From Prevotella sp. (GTDB taxonomy: Bacteria > Bacteroidota > Bacteroidia > Bacteroidales > Bacteroidaceae): a stretch of DNA of 64,000 nucleotides. The DNA is taken from positions 1 to 64,000 of the forward strand of contig JAFZIL010000052.1 in the NCBI GenBank assembly GCA_017554385.1, read 5' to 3'. Positions 32,556 to 41,096 of this stretch are shown piece by piece. The stretch's first letter is position 1. The number at the start of each line of letters is the position of its first letter. Made by a program: the position numbers and the translations under genes. Below the pieces are notes generated by a model. The model saw only the letters and a list, made by a program, of their open reading frames with translations, was not told where the DNA came from and did no database searches.

Positions 32556-34405
32556 AAAGATTATTCTTTATTATACCGTTTCTGCTGTCGGTTCTCTTGG
32601 CAAAAGCCGAGGACGGCAGCAGATTGTGGTTAAGGCACGACCTGCCACAGAACCTCACACTGAGGATTGACTCTACGATGCCTGCCGACGACGGCTATCG
32701 CATCAATGGCAACACCGTGACAGCCCGCACACAGATGGGACTGCTCTATGGCCGCTACGCTTGGCTGCGAGGCGAACAAGGCGAGTCGCATCCCTATTTC
32801 GAACTGCGCATCCTGAACCACTGGGATAACCTCGACGGCTCGATAGAGCGCGGCTATGCCGGGAAGAGCATCTTCTGGAACGATGAGCTGACCATCGACA
32901 AGCAAAAGATGGAGGCATACGCCGAGGCAAACGCCTCCATCGGTATCAACGGTACGGTGCTGAACAATGTGAACGCCTCGCCGAAGATGCTCACGCGCAC
33001 GTATATAAACAAGGTGAAAGAGATTGCCGACATCCTGCGGCCTTGGGGCATCCGCGTCTATCTGTCAGTGAACTTCGGCTCACCAAAAGCCCTGGGCGAG
33101 GTGAGTACTGCCGATCCGCTGAACCCAAAGGTAAAGGCGTGGTGGAAGAACAAGGTGAAGGAGATCTACAAGCTGATTCCCGACTTCGGAGGCTTCCTCG
33201 TGAAAGCCAACAGCGAGGGACAGCCAGGCCCCTTTGACTACGGACGTACCCATGCCGACGGTGCGAACATGCTGGCAGATGCCCTGCGTCCATATGGTGG
33301 CATCGTGATGTGGCGCTCATTCGTCTACGGTGCCAAGCACAAGGGCGAGGACCGCGTGAAACAAGCTGTCTCGGAGTTTGCAGAGCTCGACGGGAAGTTC
33401 CGCGACAATGTCATCCTGCAGTCGAAGAACGGTCCACTCGACTTCCAGCCCCGCGAGCCCTACGCTCCCATCTTCGACCAGATGAAGCAGACAACACAGA
33501 TGGCAGAGCTGCAGATCACGCAGGAATACCTGGGCCAGTCGAAGCACCTGGTCTATTTAGCTCCGATGTGGAAGGAGTTCTTCTCGTATGTATCGCCATC
33601 GAAGCTGAAAGGCATTGCCGGCGTGGCCAACATCGGACTCGACACCAACTGGTGCGGCCACCACTTCTCACAGGCCAACTGGTATGCCTTCGGTCGCTTA
33701 GCATGGAACCCGAGCCTCACCTCAAAAGAGATTGCCGAGGAATGGCTGAGACTGACTTTCTCAATAGAGAATTTAGAATTTAGAATGAAGAATTATGATT
33801 ACTCTCAGAGCGGGAATTCCGTTGATGAAGGTAATCATCATTCTCAATTCTCTACACTCTACACTCTCAACTCTCAACTATTGTCACTGATGCTTCGCTC
33901 ACGAGAAGCCTGTGTCGACTATATGATGCCGCTCGGACTGCACCACATCTTCAAGTTCGACCACCACATGGGACCCGAGCCTAACGGCTTCAAGCCCCAA
34001 TACCCTATCGAGTGGTGTCCGGTGTACTATCACAAGGCAGATACGATGGGCATAGGCTTCGACCGCAGCAGCACTGGATCGAATGCCACTGCACAGTATC
34101 CCGAGCCCTATTGCTCGCTCTATGATGACATCAACACCTGTCCGGAGAAACTCTTGCTCTGGTTCCACCACGTGCCCTGGTCACGCCGTATGAACAGCGG
34201 ACGTACGCTCTGGGAAGAGATGCAGTACCGCTACAACCGTGGCGTCAGTGAGGTGGAGGATTTCATCGAGATCTGGCAAGAGGCAAAGCCTTGCATCGAC
34301 GAACAGCGCTGGCAGGAAGTAGATAGTCTGCTACGCTTCCAGCTTGATGATGCAAAGAACTGGCGCGACACCTGCCTCAAATACTTCGGAGGATTTGCAA
34401 AGTGA
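32552..34405 (+). CDS. GH67 alpha-glucuronidase
   Basis: 617 residues, somewhat shorter than the usual 650-700, with a signal peptide ending near LAKA, so probably periplasmic. The family releases (methyl)glucuronic acid from the non-reducing end of xylo-oligosaccharides. Glu222 in KANSEGQPGP fits the general acid; GPLDFQPREP and MAELQITQEY hold the Asp and Glu expected for water activation. Residues about 405-443 are unlike the family and come from an in-frame repeat insertion that joins normal sequence on either side (the LRLTFS segment and SREACVDYM). Together with GH115 it covers both polymeric and oligomeric glucuronoxylan. Confidence 0.92.
   Translation: MKRLFFIIPFLLSVLLAKAEDGSRLWLRHDLPQNLTLRIDSTMPADDGYRINGNTVTARTQMGLLYGRYAWLRGEQGESHPYFELRILNHWDNLDGSIERGYAGKSIFWNDELTIDKQKMEAYAEANASIGINGTVLNNVNASPKMLTRTYINKVKEIADILRPWGIRVYLSVNFGSPKALGEVSTADPLNPKVKAWWKNKVKEIYKLIPDFGGFLVKANSEGQPGPFDYGRTHADGANMLADALRPYGGIVMWRSFVYGAKHKGEDRVKQAVSEFAELDGKFRDNVILQSKNGPLDFQPREPYAPIFDQMKQTTQMAELQITQEYLGQSKHLVYLAPMWKEFFSYVSPSKLKGIAGVANIGLDTNWCGHHFSQANWYAFGRLAWNPSLTSKEIAEEWLRLTFSIENLEFRMKNYDYSQSGNSVDEGNHHSQFSTLYTLNSQLLSLMLRSREACVDYMMPLGLHHIFKFDHHMGPEPNGFKPQYPIEWCPVYYHKADTMGIGFDRSSTGSNATAQYPEPYCSLYDDINTCPEKLLLWFHHVPWSRRMNSGRTLWEEMQYRYNRGVSEVEDFIEIWQEAKPCIDEQRWQEVDSLLRFQLDDAKNWRDTCLKYFGGFAK
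33764..33880 (+). repeat. In-frame palindromic repeat insertion in GH67
   Basis: Contains AATTTAGAATTTAGAATG-like words, then an imperfect inverted repeat whose 19-base arms lie at 33782-33800 and 33833-33851, then repeated ACACTCTA/CAACTCTC words. It encodes about 39 residues absent from the family pattern and keeps the frame. The words match those in intergenic spacers (for example 39361-39394). Confidence 0.75.
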
Positions 34406-34447
34406 AAAGGTAAAAAGGTAAGAAGGTAAGAAGGTAAAAGGGTAATA
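34403..34447. repeat. AAGGTAA tandem repeat after GH67
   Basis: Five imperfect copies of AAGGTAAG/AAGGTAAA begin directly at the GH67 stop codon and end just before the terminator hairpin. Confidence 0.75.
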
Positions 34448-34449
34448 AC

Positions 34450-34486
34450 AAATGCCGACATTTCTCAAATCGAAATGTCGGCATTT
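34450..34486. terminator. Bidirectional hairpin terminator between GH67 and M16 genes
   Basis: A perfect 14-base inverted repeat (34450-34463 and 34473-34486) around a 9-base loop. Both ends have A/T-rich flanks, and it sits between convergent genes, so it can stop transcription both ways. Confidence 0.85.
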
Positions 34487-34506
34487 ACATTTGGTATCGT
34501 TGTCGA

Positions 34507-37320
34507 TTACTCCTCGGGCATCATCACGATCTCGGCGAAGTTACCGGCACTGAGCAGCTGCTTCATGAAGGCAGCCACGGTCTCAGGTGTCTGGGCGTTG
34601 ACCACATCCTTATAGGTGGTGTGGGTATCAACACCGAAGAGACGCAGGCGGTTGATCTGGCGCAGCCAGTAGTTGTTGGTCTTGGCCTGGTCGTCGACAG
34701 CCTTGAGCATGTACTCCTTGACCTTGGCAAGCTTCTCTGCATCGACGGTGTGGCCCATGGCTTCAACCTCTTCGCGCATAATCTTCTTGGCAATATCGCC
34801 TTTCTCAGGCTTCATCGGACAATAGACCAGCACGGTACCGGCAGTCTTGTAGTCGTCACGCTGAATGCCAGCCTGAGCCATCACGCTGTAAGCAGCGCTG
34901 GCCTCCTCGCGGATCTTCTCGGTGTAGATCATGTCGAGGATCTGTCCGGCAATGTCGGCACGAATGATGTTCTCGAGCGAGTACTCCATGTTATAGTTAG
35001 ACCAGACCATAACGGCGATGGCCTTCGGCGTCTCCATTTTACGGGTGAAGTCGTTGATGATCTCGCCACGGAAGTCGGTGCTGACGTCATGACCCTTAGT
35101 GACACCCTTGGTAGAAGGCAGGGCACCAAGATACTGCTCGATGAGCGGACGGATGGCGGCCTCGTCGTAGTTACCGATGATGGTGAAGGTCCACTCGTTG
35201 GCATTGGCTGTACGCTCGCGTGCCATCTCAAGGATGCGGTCGTAGTCCACTTGCTGCAGCATCTCGACCGTCATGGGCAGTGTGCGTGCGTTGTGGCGGG
35301 TGAGGGTAACGGTGAGCGAGTCGCTGAACACGCGTTCAGGCTGCAGGTTCTTGTTCTTAAGCATCAGCTCGGTGGTCTTCATCAGGTTGTCGAACGACTC
35401 CTGGTCCTTGTTGATCTTGGTGAAATAGAGGTAGACAAGCTGGAGCATGGTCTCGACATCGTTAGGTGTGCTAGAACCACTGATGTACTGGCGGTCGTCA
35501 CTGAGTGAGAGCGATGCCGAGGCAATCTTTCCGGCAAGAGCCTTCTCAAGTTCGGTGTGGGAGAAGTTACCCAGTCCACTGGCCTCGATCACATCGTCGA
35601 ACATGCGCAGGTTGGCATAGTCCTTCTCGCCATAGAGCGAACTGCCACCAAAGCCTTCAGCCGAGAGGATCACCTGGTCCTTCTTCAGGTCGGTCTGCTT
35701 CAGCACGACCTTCACACCGTTCTGCAGGGTCAGCTCCTTATAGTCGAACTTCTTGCCGGCCTCTTCCTTCACGATCTTACCAGCCTTGGGCATCTCGGCG
35801 ATGAGGGGCTCATTCTTCACATTGTCAACATAGGCCTCGATCTTCTCGGCGCGTGCATCGGCAATAGCCTTCTTCAGCGACTCCTCGGTGGGATAGACGG
35901 CACCTTCCTTCTCCTGGTTCATGTTGAGCACCACCATGTTCGAGTCATTCTTGCTCACCATCTCCTTCATCAGCTCGTTGATGGCCTCAACAGGCATCAT
36001 GGGCACAAGCTGCTTCATGGTTTCATAGGTCATATCGATAGAGGGGATGGGCTCGTTGTCGAGGAAGTGGTTCACGTACTGGCGTACGAACTGAGAGTTG
36101 TAGCGCTTGTCCTTGTTCGAATACTGCTTGTCGAGCTGGCTCAGGTAGTTCTGCTTGTAGCGCTGGTACTCGGTAGCGGTGAAACCGAACTCAGCAGCGC
36201 GCAGAGCCTCGACATAGACGGCCTTCAGAGCCTGTTCGGTCATTCCCTCTTTAGGCAAGACAGAGAGTTCGAAGGCATCCTTGGTCTTCGACAGCAGATA
36301 CTGGCCATAGCCGGTAGAACCCTGCAAGTAGGGACAGTCGGCCTTCTGTGCCAGCTCGGCAAGACGATCGTTGAGCATGCCGATGGCAGCATCCTTCAGG
36401 TAGTCGATGATGAGGTACTGCATGTTACCCTTGATCTCGTCGGGGATGGGGTCGGTCTTAAAGAACATCTCTACGATGCTGTACTGCATCTCCTTGTCCT
36501 TGTCGACAACGACGATGCCCTCCTGGTTGTCGGGCACGGCCTCGGCAACAACGGGTACGGGGTTGGCAGGCATCTTGATGGGGCTGAAGAGCTCCTTGAT
36601 CTTGCCCTCGATGCGGTCTACATCGACATCGCCAACCACGATGATGGCCTGATTGTCAGGGCGATACCACTTCTCGTAGTAAGCACGCAGCACCTCGGGC
36701 TTGAAGTTATCGATAATCTCCATCAGGCCGATAGGCATGCGATGGCCGTACTTCGAGTCGGGATACAGACGGGGAAGGTCGCGCTCCAACATACGCATCT
36801 GGGCGCTGGTACGCATACGCCACTCCTCGTGGATGACGCCACGCTCCTTGTCAATCTCCTCGGCTTCGAGCAGCAGACCGTCGGCCCAGTCGTGCAGAAT
36901 GAGCAGACAAGAGTCTACGATACCGTCGCGTGTCGTGGGAACATTAGAGATATTGTAGACCGTCTGGTCGATGGAGGTGTAGGCGTTCAGGTCCTGACCG
37001 AACTTCACACCAATGGTCTCGCACCATTTCACGATGTCGTTGCCCTTGAAGTTCTCAGTGCCGTTGAAGCACATGTGCTCGAGGAAGTGAGCCAGACCGC
37101 GCTGCTCGTCGTTCTCCTGAATAGAGCCTACGCGCTGTGCAATGTAGAACTCTGCCCGCTGCTCGGGCCATGCGTTGTGACGGATGTAGTAGGTGAGTCC
37201 GTTGTCGAGCTTGCCCATGCGGACATCGGGATCAACGGGAATGGACGGCATCTGCGCCGTCATCGTTGCTGCACCGACCAACATCAACAGGGCGGCTGCA
37301 AACATTCTTTTAAGTTTCAT
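34507..37320 (-). CDS. M16-family zinc metallopeptidase (pitrilysin-like)
   Basis: 937 residues with a signal peptide of about 22 residues (ends MTAQ). The inverted zinc motif HFLEH is His78-x-x-Glu81-His82 and Glu159 in DKERGV fits the third ligand. Length and composition agree with a two-half protein in which the N-terminal half is catalytic and the C-terminal half (from about residue 520) is inactive, as in PqqL-like periplasmic members. The substrate is unknown, probably exported or imported peptides. Promoter elements lie 34-60 bases upstream. The antisense strand carries a long open frame that is only a shadow. Confidence 0.92.
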   Translation of the reverse strand: MKLKRMFAAALLMLVGAATMTAQMPSIPVDPDVRMGKLDNGLTYYIRHNAWPEQRAEFYIAQRVGSIQENDEQRGLAHFLEHMCFNGTENFKGNDIVKWCETIGVKFGQDLNAYTSIDQTVYNISNVPTTRDGIVDSCLLILHDWADGLLLEAEEIDKERGVIHEEWRMRTSAQMRMLERDLPRLYPDSKYGHRMPIGLMEIIDNFKPEVLRAYYEKWYRPDNQAIIVVGDVDVDRIEGKIKELFSPIKMPANPVPVVAEAVPDNQEGIVVVDKDKEMQYSIVEMFFKTDPIPDEIKGNMQYLIIDYLKDAAIGMLNDRLAELAQKADCPYLQGSTGYGQYLLSKTKDAFELSVLPKEGMTEQALKAVYVEALRAAEFGFTATEYQRYKQNYLSQLDKQYSNKDKRYNSQFVRQYVNHFLDNEPIPSIDMTYETMKQLVPMMPVEAINELMKEMVSKNDSNMVVLNMNQEKEGAVYPTEESLKKAIADARAEKIEAYVDNVKNEPLIAEMPKAGKIVKEEAGKKFDYKELTLQNGVKVVLKQTDLKKDQVILSAEGFGGSSLYGEKDYANLRMFDDVIEASGLGNFSHTELEKALAGKIASASLSLSDDRQYISGSSTPNDVETMLQLVYLYFTKINKDQESFDNLMKTTELMLKNKNLQPERVFSDSLTVTLTRHNARTLPMTVEMLQQVDYDRILEMARERTANANEWTFTIIGNYDEAAIRPLIEQYLGALPSTKGVTKGHDVSTDFRGEIINDFTRKMETPKAIAVMVWSNYNMEYSLENIIRADIAGQILDMIYTEKIREEASAAYSVMAQAGIQRDDYKTAGTVLVYCPMKPEKGDIAKKIMREEVEAMGHTVDAEKLAKVKEYMLKAVDDQAKTNNYWLRQINRLRLFGVDTHTTYKDVVNAQTPETVAAFMKQLLSAGNFAEIVMMPEE

Positions 37321-37354
37321 ATAATTAATGGTTTTTTAATGGAACAATTTGGTG

Positions 37355-37381
37355 CAAAGGTACAAAATATCCTTACACCAA
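37355..37381 (-). promoter_or_regulatory. Promoter of the M16 peptidase gene
   Basis: On the minus strand TACCTTTG (37355-37362) with TTG (37379-37381) 16 bases upstream fits the Bacteroidetes vegetative promoter. It predicts a leader of about 30 bases. Confidence 0.6.
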
Positions 37382-37435
37382 TATGTGTTTCCCTTATATT
37401 ATTAATGTTTTTTATACTTCGATGGCAAGGGAAGG

Positions 37436-38821
37436 TCAGACGATGGGAAGCGAAATACCACAAATCTTCTGGTAGACGTCGAGTGCATAGACATCGGTCA
37501 TACCGCTGATATAGTCGATAACGGCCATGATGCGGGCTTCAAGGTCGGGATTGTCGATGTCGTACTGGCTCGAGACGCGACCGATGAGCTGCTGCGAGTA
37601 GTAGCGATCGGGGTGCTCTATGGCCTCGATCATCAGCTCCATAAGGGTAGCCATGATGCGGTAACCCGAGAGTTCGACATCGAGCACAGGCTTGCTGCGG
37701 TAGATGCGCTGCTTCGAGATCTTCGTACAGTTCACGTATGCCTCGCGCTGCAACGGGCTGACATGGTCAATGAGACTACCTTGGAACTCGCCTGCCAGAA
37801 TCTGCTCCTCATGTTGCATGAAAGTCTTTGCACACTCGTTCTCAAGCTTTCCGATGACACAGGCACGCAGGTACTGTACCTGCTCGTTGGGGTCGGTGAG
37901 CTGCTCGTCGACGATGCGTTGTCTGATGTGCTGCTGGGTCTTGGAGTCAAAGAAGGCGAGCATCAGACTGAGGGTTTCGTCGAACGAGAGAATCTTCAGC
38001 TTATGGGCATCCTCCAGATCCATGATCTCGTAGCAGATATCGTCGGCTGCCTCGACAAGGTAGACCAGCGGATGACGCGCATACTTCAACCCTCCACCAT
38101 CCACCTTCAAATCTCCACCTTCAACCATCAACCCTCCACCATCCACCTTCAAAATGCCCATTTCATCGGCAATACGCTGAAAGATGGCGGCCTCGCTGTT
38201 GAAGAAGCCGAACTTTCCCTTCTTGCCAGCGAGCGACGACGAGAAAGGATATTTGACGATGGAAGCCAGCGTGCTATAGGTCATCACAAAACCACCGGGC
38301 CTACGCCCGCAAAACTGGTGGGTGAGCAGTCGGAAGGCATTGGCATTGCCCTCAAAGTGGGTAATGTCGTCCCAGAACGGTGCCGACACCTTCTCTTTCA
38401 GGTACATGCCCTTGCCCTCGGTAAAGAAGGTCTGGATAGCCTTCTCGCCGCTATGGCCGAAGGGCGGGTTACCCATATCGTGGGCCAGACAGGCCGTGGC
38501 CACAATCTGTCCTATCTCGGAGACAAGCGGACTAAGCTGACCGCGCACATCCTGAGAAGCAAGCAGCTTCTGAGCCACATCATTGCCCAACGACATGCCC
38601 ACACTGGCCACTTCGAGCGAGTGAGTGAGTCGGTTATGTACGAAGACACTACCCGGAAGTGGGAATACCTGCGTCTTGTTCTGCAGACGGCGGAAGGGAG
38701 CCGAAAAGATAAGGCGGTCGTAGTCGCGCTTGAACTCTGTGCGATCGTCATGCCGTTCGGGATGACGATGTTCCTGACCGAGACGGCGGTTGGATATGAG
38801 TTGGTTCCAGTTCATAATCAT
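37436..38821 (-). CDS. dgt: dGTP triphosphohydrolase (dGTPase), HD-domain
   Basis: About 460 residues. The HD metal-binding site is visible in HSLEVASVG and AHDMGNPPFGHSGE. The family splits dGTP to deoxyguanosine and tripolyphosphate. Two ATG codons (38821 and 38815) are possible starts; the -7 box ends 4 bases before the first. Residues near the YARHPLVYLVEAADDICYE core are preceded by a Gly/Asp-rich insertion made of a duplicated DNA repeat (38085-38154). The gene diverges from dut with about 105 bases between them, pairing two nucleotide-pool enzymes. Confidence 0.93.
   Translation of the reverse strand: MIMNWNQLISNRRLGQEHRHPERHDDRTEFKRDYDRLIFSAPFRRLQNKTQVFPLPGSVFVHNRLTHSLEVASVGMSLGNDVAQKLLASQDVRGQLSPLVSEIGQIVATACLAHDMGNPPFGHSGEKAIQTFFTEGKGMYLKEKVSAPFWDDITHFEGNANAFRLLTHQFCGRRPGGFVMTYSTLASIVKYPFSSSLAGKKGKFGFFNSEAAIFQRIADEMGILKVDGGGLMVEGGDLKVDGGGLKYARHPLVYLVEAADDICYEIMDLEDAHKLKILSFDETLSLMLAFFDSKTQQHIRQRIVDEQLTDPNEQVQYLRACVIGKLENECAKTFMQHEEQILAGEFQGSLIDHVSPLQREAYVNCTKISKQRIYRSKPVLDVELSGYRIMATLMELMIEAIEHPDRYYSQQLIGRVSSQYDIDNPDLEARIMAVIDYISGMTDVYALDVYQKICGISLPIV
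38085..38154 (-). repeat. In-frame duplicated repeat in dgt
   Basis: A 25-base CT-rich word occurs exactly twice (38087-38111 and 38129-38153), 42 bases apart, with related CCACCTTCAA words between. It encodes two KVDGGGL phrases and adds about 22 residues before the conserved ARHPLVYLVEAADD motif. Confidence 0.8.
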
Positions 38822-38825
38822 GGCA

Positions 38826-38833
38826 CAAAATTA
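38826..38833 (-). promoter_or_regulatory. -7 element of dgt
   Basis: TAATTTTG on the minus strand, ending 4 bases before the first ATG and 10 before the second. Transcription would start at or a few bases before the start codon. No good -33 element is visible. Confidence 0.5.
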
Positions 38834-38896
38834 ATACTTTTTCATGGGAAAAACACATTTTAGCATTAAAAATATGGCTGTTTCGCAAGAAATAGC

Positions 38897-38904
38897 TAAT
38901 TTTG
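38897..38904 (+). promoter_or_regulatory. -7 element of the dut operon
   Basis: TAATTTTG, 22 bases before the dut ATG. It is likely to serve dut, the TPR gene, the DUF4292 gene and perhaps the EnvC-like gene. Confidence 0.55.
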
Positions 38905-38926
38905 CACCTTAAAATATACCTTTCTT

Positions 38927-39361
38927 ATGAAGATTCGCGTAGTGAACAAAGGCCAACAGCCATTGCCCGCTTATGCCACCGAGCAAAGCGCAGGCATGGA
39001 TCTCAGGGCCAATATCAGCGAGCCTGTCACGCTGCATCCCATGGAGCGCAGGCTCATTCCCACAGGACTGCACATCGCATTGCCCCCAGGCTACGAGGCC
39101 CAAGTAAGGCCGCGTAGCGGACTGGCACTGAAGGCTGGCATCACCGTACTGAACGCCCCAGGCACCATCGATGCCGACTACCGAGGCGATATTGGCGTGG
39201 TGCTCATCAACCTCTCAGACCGCGATTTCGTGGTCAACGACGGTGAGCGTATCGCCCAGTTGGTCATCGCCCGCTACGAGCAGGCAGAGCTGGTAGAGGT
39301 GGAAGTCCTCGACGAGACCAAGCGCGGTGAGGGTGGCTACGGACATACAGGGGTGAAATAA
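38927..39361 (+). CDS. dut: dUTP diphosphatase
   Basis: 144 residues, the normal length of the trimeric enzyme. Conserved motifs appear in order: [17 protein letters not shown], a [13 protein letters not shown] segment holding the catalytic Asp, ERIAQLV, and the C-terminal [10 protein letters not shown] arm (usual form RGxGGFGSTG). It converts dUTP to dUMP and pyrophosphate, supplying dUMP for thymidylate and keeping uracil out of DNA. It starts a co-directional run with three envelope genes, an arrangement I recall as common in Bacteroidales. Short AATTGAGAATT repeats begin at its stop codon. Confidence 0.96.
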   Translation: MKIRVVNKGQQPLPAYATEQSAGMDLRANISEPVTLHPMERRLIPTGLHIALPPGYEAQVRPRSGLALKAGITVLNAPGTIDADYRGDIGVVLINLSDRDFVVNDGERIAQLVIARYEQAELVEVEVLDETKRGEGGYGHTGVK

Positions 39362-39394
39362 ATTGAGAATTGAGAATTAGGAATTGAGAATGGT
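39359..39394. repeat. AATTGAGAATT repeat between dut and the TPR gene
   Basis: Three imperfect copies of AATTGAGAATT/AATTAGG. The array begins in the dut stop codon and its last copy supplies the GAATGG context of the next start codon. Confidence 0.75.
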
Positions 39395-41096
39395 GCGGTT
39401 ACTGATCATCATATCATTGATTACCTGTCAATGGTCCTTTTCCGCTGCGCAGTCGCAGACGACTTCGCAGCGCGAATACGACTTGCTCTTCATGGAAGCC
39501 ATGGTTCAAAGGCAGAAAGGACAGTCGGATGCAGCCTTCGACCTGCTGAACCGCTGCCGCGAGATGAACCCTCAGGCCAGCGAGACCTATTTCTTTCTGG
39601 CACAGTACTACAGCCACATGAAGCAGCAGGATAAGGCACTGGAATTCTTCAAGCACGCTGCACAGCTGGAACCCGCCAACAGCACCTACCTTGAGACACT
39701 GGCACAGGCCTATATCGAAGCCGAGCAATACACCGAAGCTGTTGAGGTCATGGAGCGTATGTACGAAGCCGACAAAAGCCGACAAGACCTCTTGGAAACC
39801 ATCTATAGGCTCTACGTCCAGACCAAGGACTTCGAGAAAGCCATCGGCGTGGTAGAGCGCATGGAGGCCATTGACGGCAAAAGCGAGCGCTTGTCGGTGA
39901 CAAAGAGCCAGCTATACATGCAGCTCGACGACAAGAAGGCAGCCGTCGACGAGATGAAACAACTCGCTGAGCAGCATCCCAACGACCAGACCTACCAGAC
40001 GCTCTACGCCAACATGCTGATGATGGACGACCGCGAGACGGAAGCCTGCGACGTGTTGACACGCGTACTGGAACAGGAACCCGACAATACCAGAGCCCAG
40101 ATGTCGCTGCGCACCTACTACCTGATGCAGGAAGACTCGTTGCGTGCCGACTCGCTCACACGTAGCATCCTGCTCAACCGCAACGCTTCGCAGGAAGAAA
40201 AGGTCTATCTTCTCCGACAGGAGATAGGGGCCAGCGAACAGGCCGGAGGCGATAGCACACAGGTATTGGCACTCTTCCACGAGATTCTGGCTCAGCCCGA
40301 CCCAGATCCGGAACTGGCCGAGCTATGTGCTGCCTACATGAACCTGAAGCAGATGCCGCGCGACAGCGTGAGCAAGATGCTCGAGTTTGTACTGCAATTA
40401 GCACCCGATAACGCCTCGGCACGTCTGCAACTCGTGCAGTATGCATGGGAGGCCGAGGACGACGAGCGCATCATCAGCCTCTGCCGCGCAGCCCGTCAGT
40501 ACAACCCCGACGAGATGGCATTCTACTATTACCAGGGAATGGCCTTCTACCGACAGGAAAACCACGACGAGGCCCTCGGTGCCTTCCGCAACGGCATTAG
40601 CGTCATCACCCAGGAAAGCTCGCCCGACATTGTATCGTCATTCTACGAAGTGATGGGCGACCTGTTACATCAGAAGGGACTGAAAGACGAGGCATACGCT
40701 GCCTACGACTCCTGCCTGCAATGGAAGCCCGACAACATCAGCTGTCTGAACAACTATGCCTACTACCTGAGCGTAGAGGGCGAACAGTTGGACAGGGCCG
40801 AGCAGATGAGTCAGGTCACTATCAAGGCCGAGCCCGAGAATGCCACCTATTTAGACACCTACGCATGGATACTGTTCATGCAGAAGCGATACTCCGAGGC
40901 ACGCATATACATTGACCAGGCCATGCAGAACGACTCGCTCCACAGCAACGTCATCACCGAGCACGGGGGCGACATCTACTTCTTCTGCGGAGATACCGAC
41001 GAGGCTCTGCGACTATGGCAGAAGGCCTTGGAAAGCGACCCGGAGAACAAAGTGCTCATCAGAAAAATAAAACGTAAAAAGTATATCAGACAATGA
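39390..41096 (+). CDS. Exported tetratricopeptide-repeat protein
   Basis: About 568 residues. ATG at 39390 is preferred over the TTG at 39384 because it starts a compact signal peptide ending SFSAAQ. The remainder is a chain of TPR units, for example FFLAQYYSHMKQQDKALEFF and later CLNNYAYYLSVEG and YLDTYAWILFMQKRYSEA. The last units are the best conserved. It lies in the dut-DUF4292-EnvC gene run, and its stop overlaps the next ATG in ATGA, so it probably works with those two in the envelope. Precise role unknown; protein-protein scaffold is the usual TPR role. Confidence 0.88.
   Translation: MVRLLIIISLITCQWSFSAAQSQTTSQREYDLLFMEAMVQRQKGQSDAAFDLLNRCREMNPQASETYFFLAQYYSHMKQQDKALEFFKHAAQLEPANSTYLETLAQAYIEAEQYTEAVEVMERMYEADKSRQDLLETIYRLYVQTKDFEKAIGVVERMEAIDGKSERLSVTKSQLYMQLDDKKAAVDEMKQLAEQHPNDQTYQTLYANMLMMDDRETEACDVLTRVLEQEPDNTRAQMSLRTYYLMQEDSLRADSLTRSILLNRNASQEEKVYLLRQEIGASEQAGGDSTQVLALFHEILAQPDPDPELAELCAAYMNLKQMPRDSVSKMLEFVLQLAPDNASARLQLVQYAWEAEDDERIISLCRAARQYNPDEMAFYYYQGMAFYRQENHDEALGAFRNGISVITQESSPDIVSSFYEVMGDLLHQKGLKDEAYAAYDSCLQWKPDNISCLNNYAYYLSVEGEQLDRAEQMSQVTIKAEPENATYLDTYAWILFMQKRYSEARIYIDQAMQNDSLHSNVITEHGGDIYFFCGDTDEALRLWQKALESDPENKVLIRKIKRKKYIRQ

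Noticed and set aside
35557..37509. 650-codon open frame antisense to the M16 peptidase gene
   Set aside because: It is the mirror of a strong family match with clear catalytic residues; its product shows no family pattern. GC-rich third positions keep such antisense frames open.
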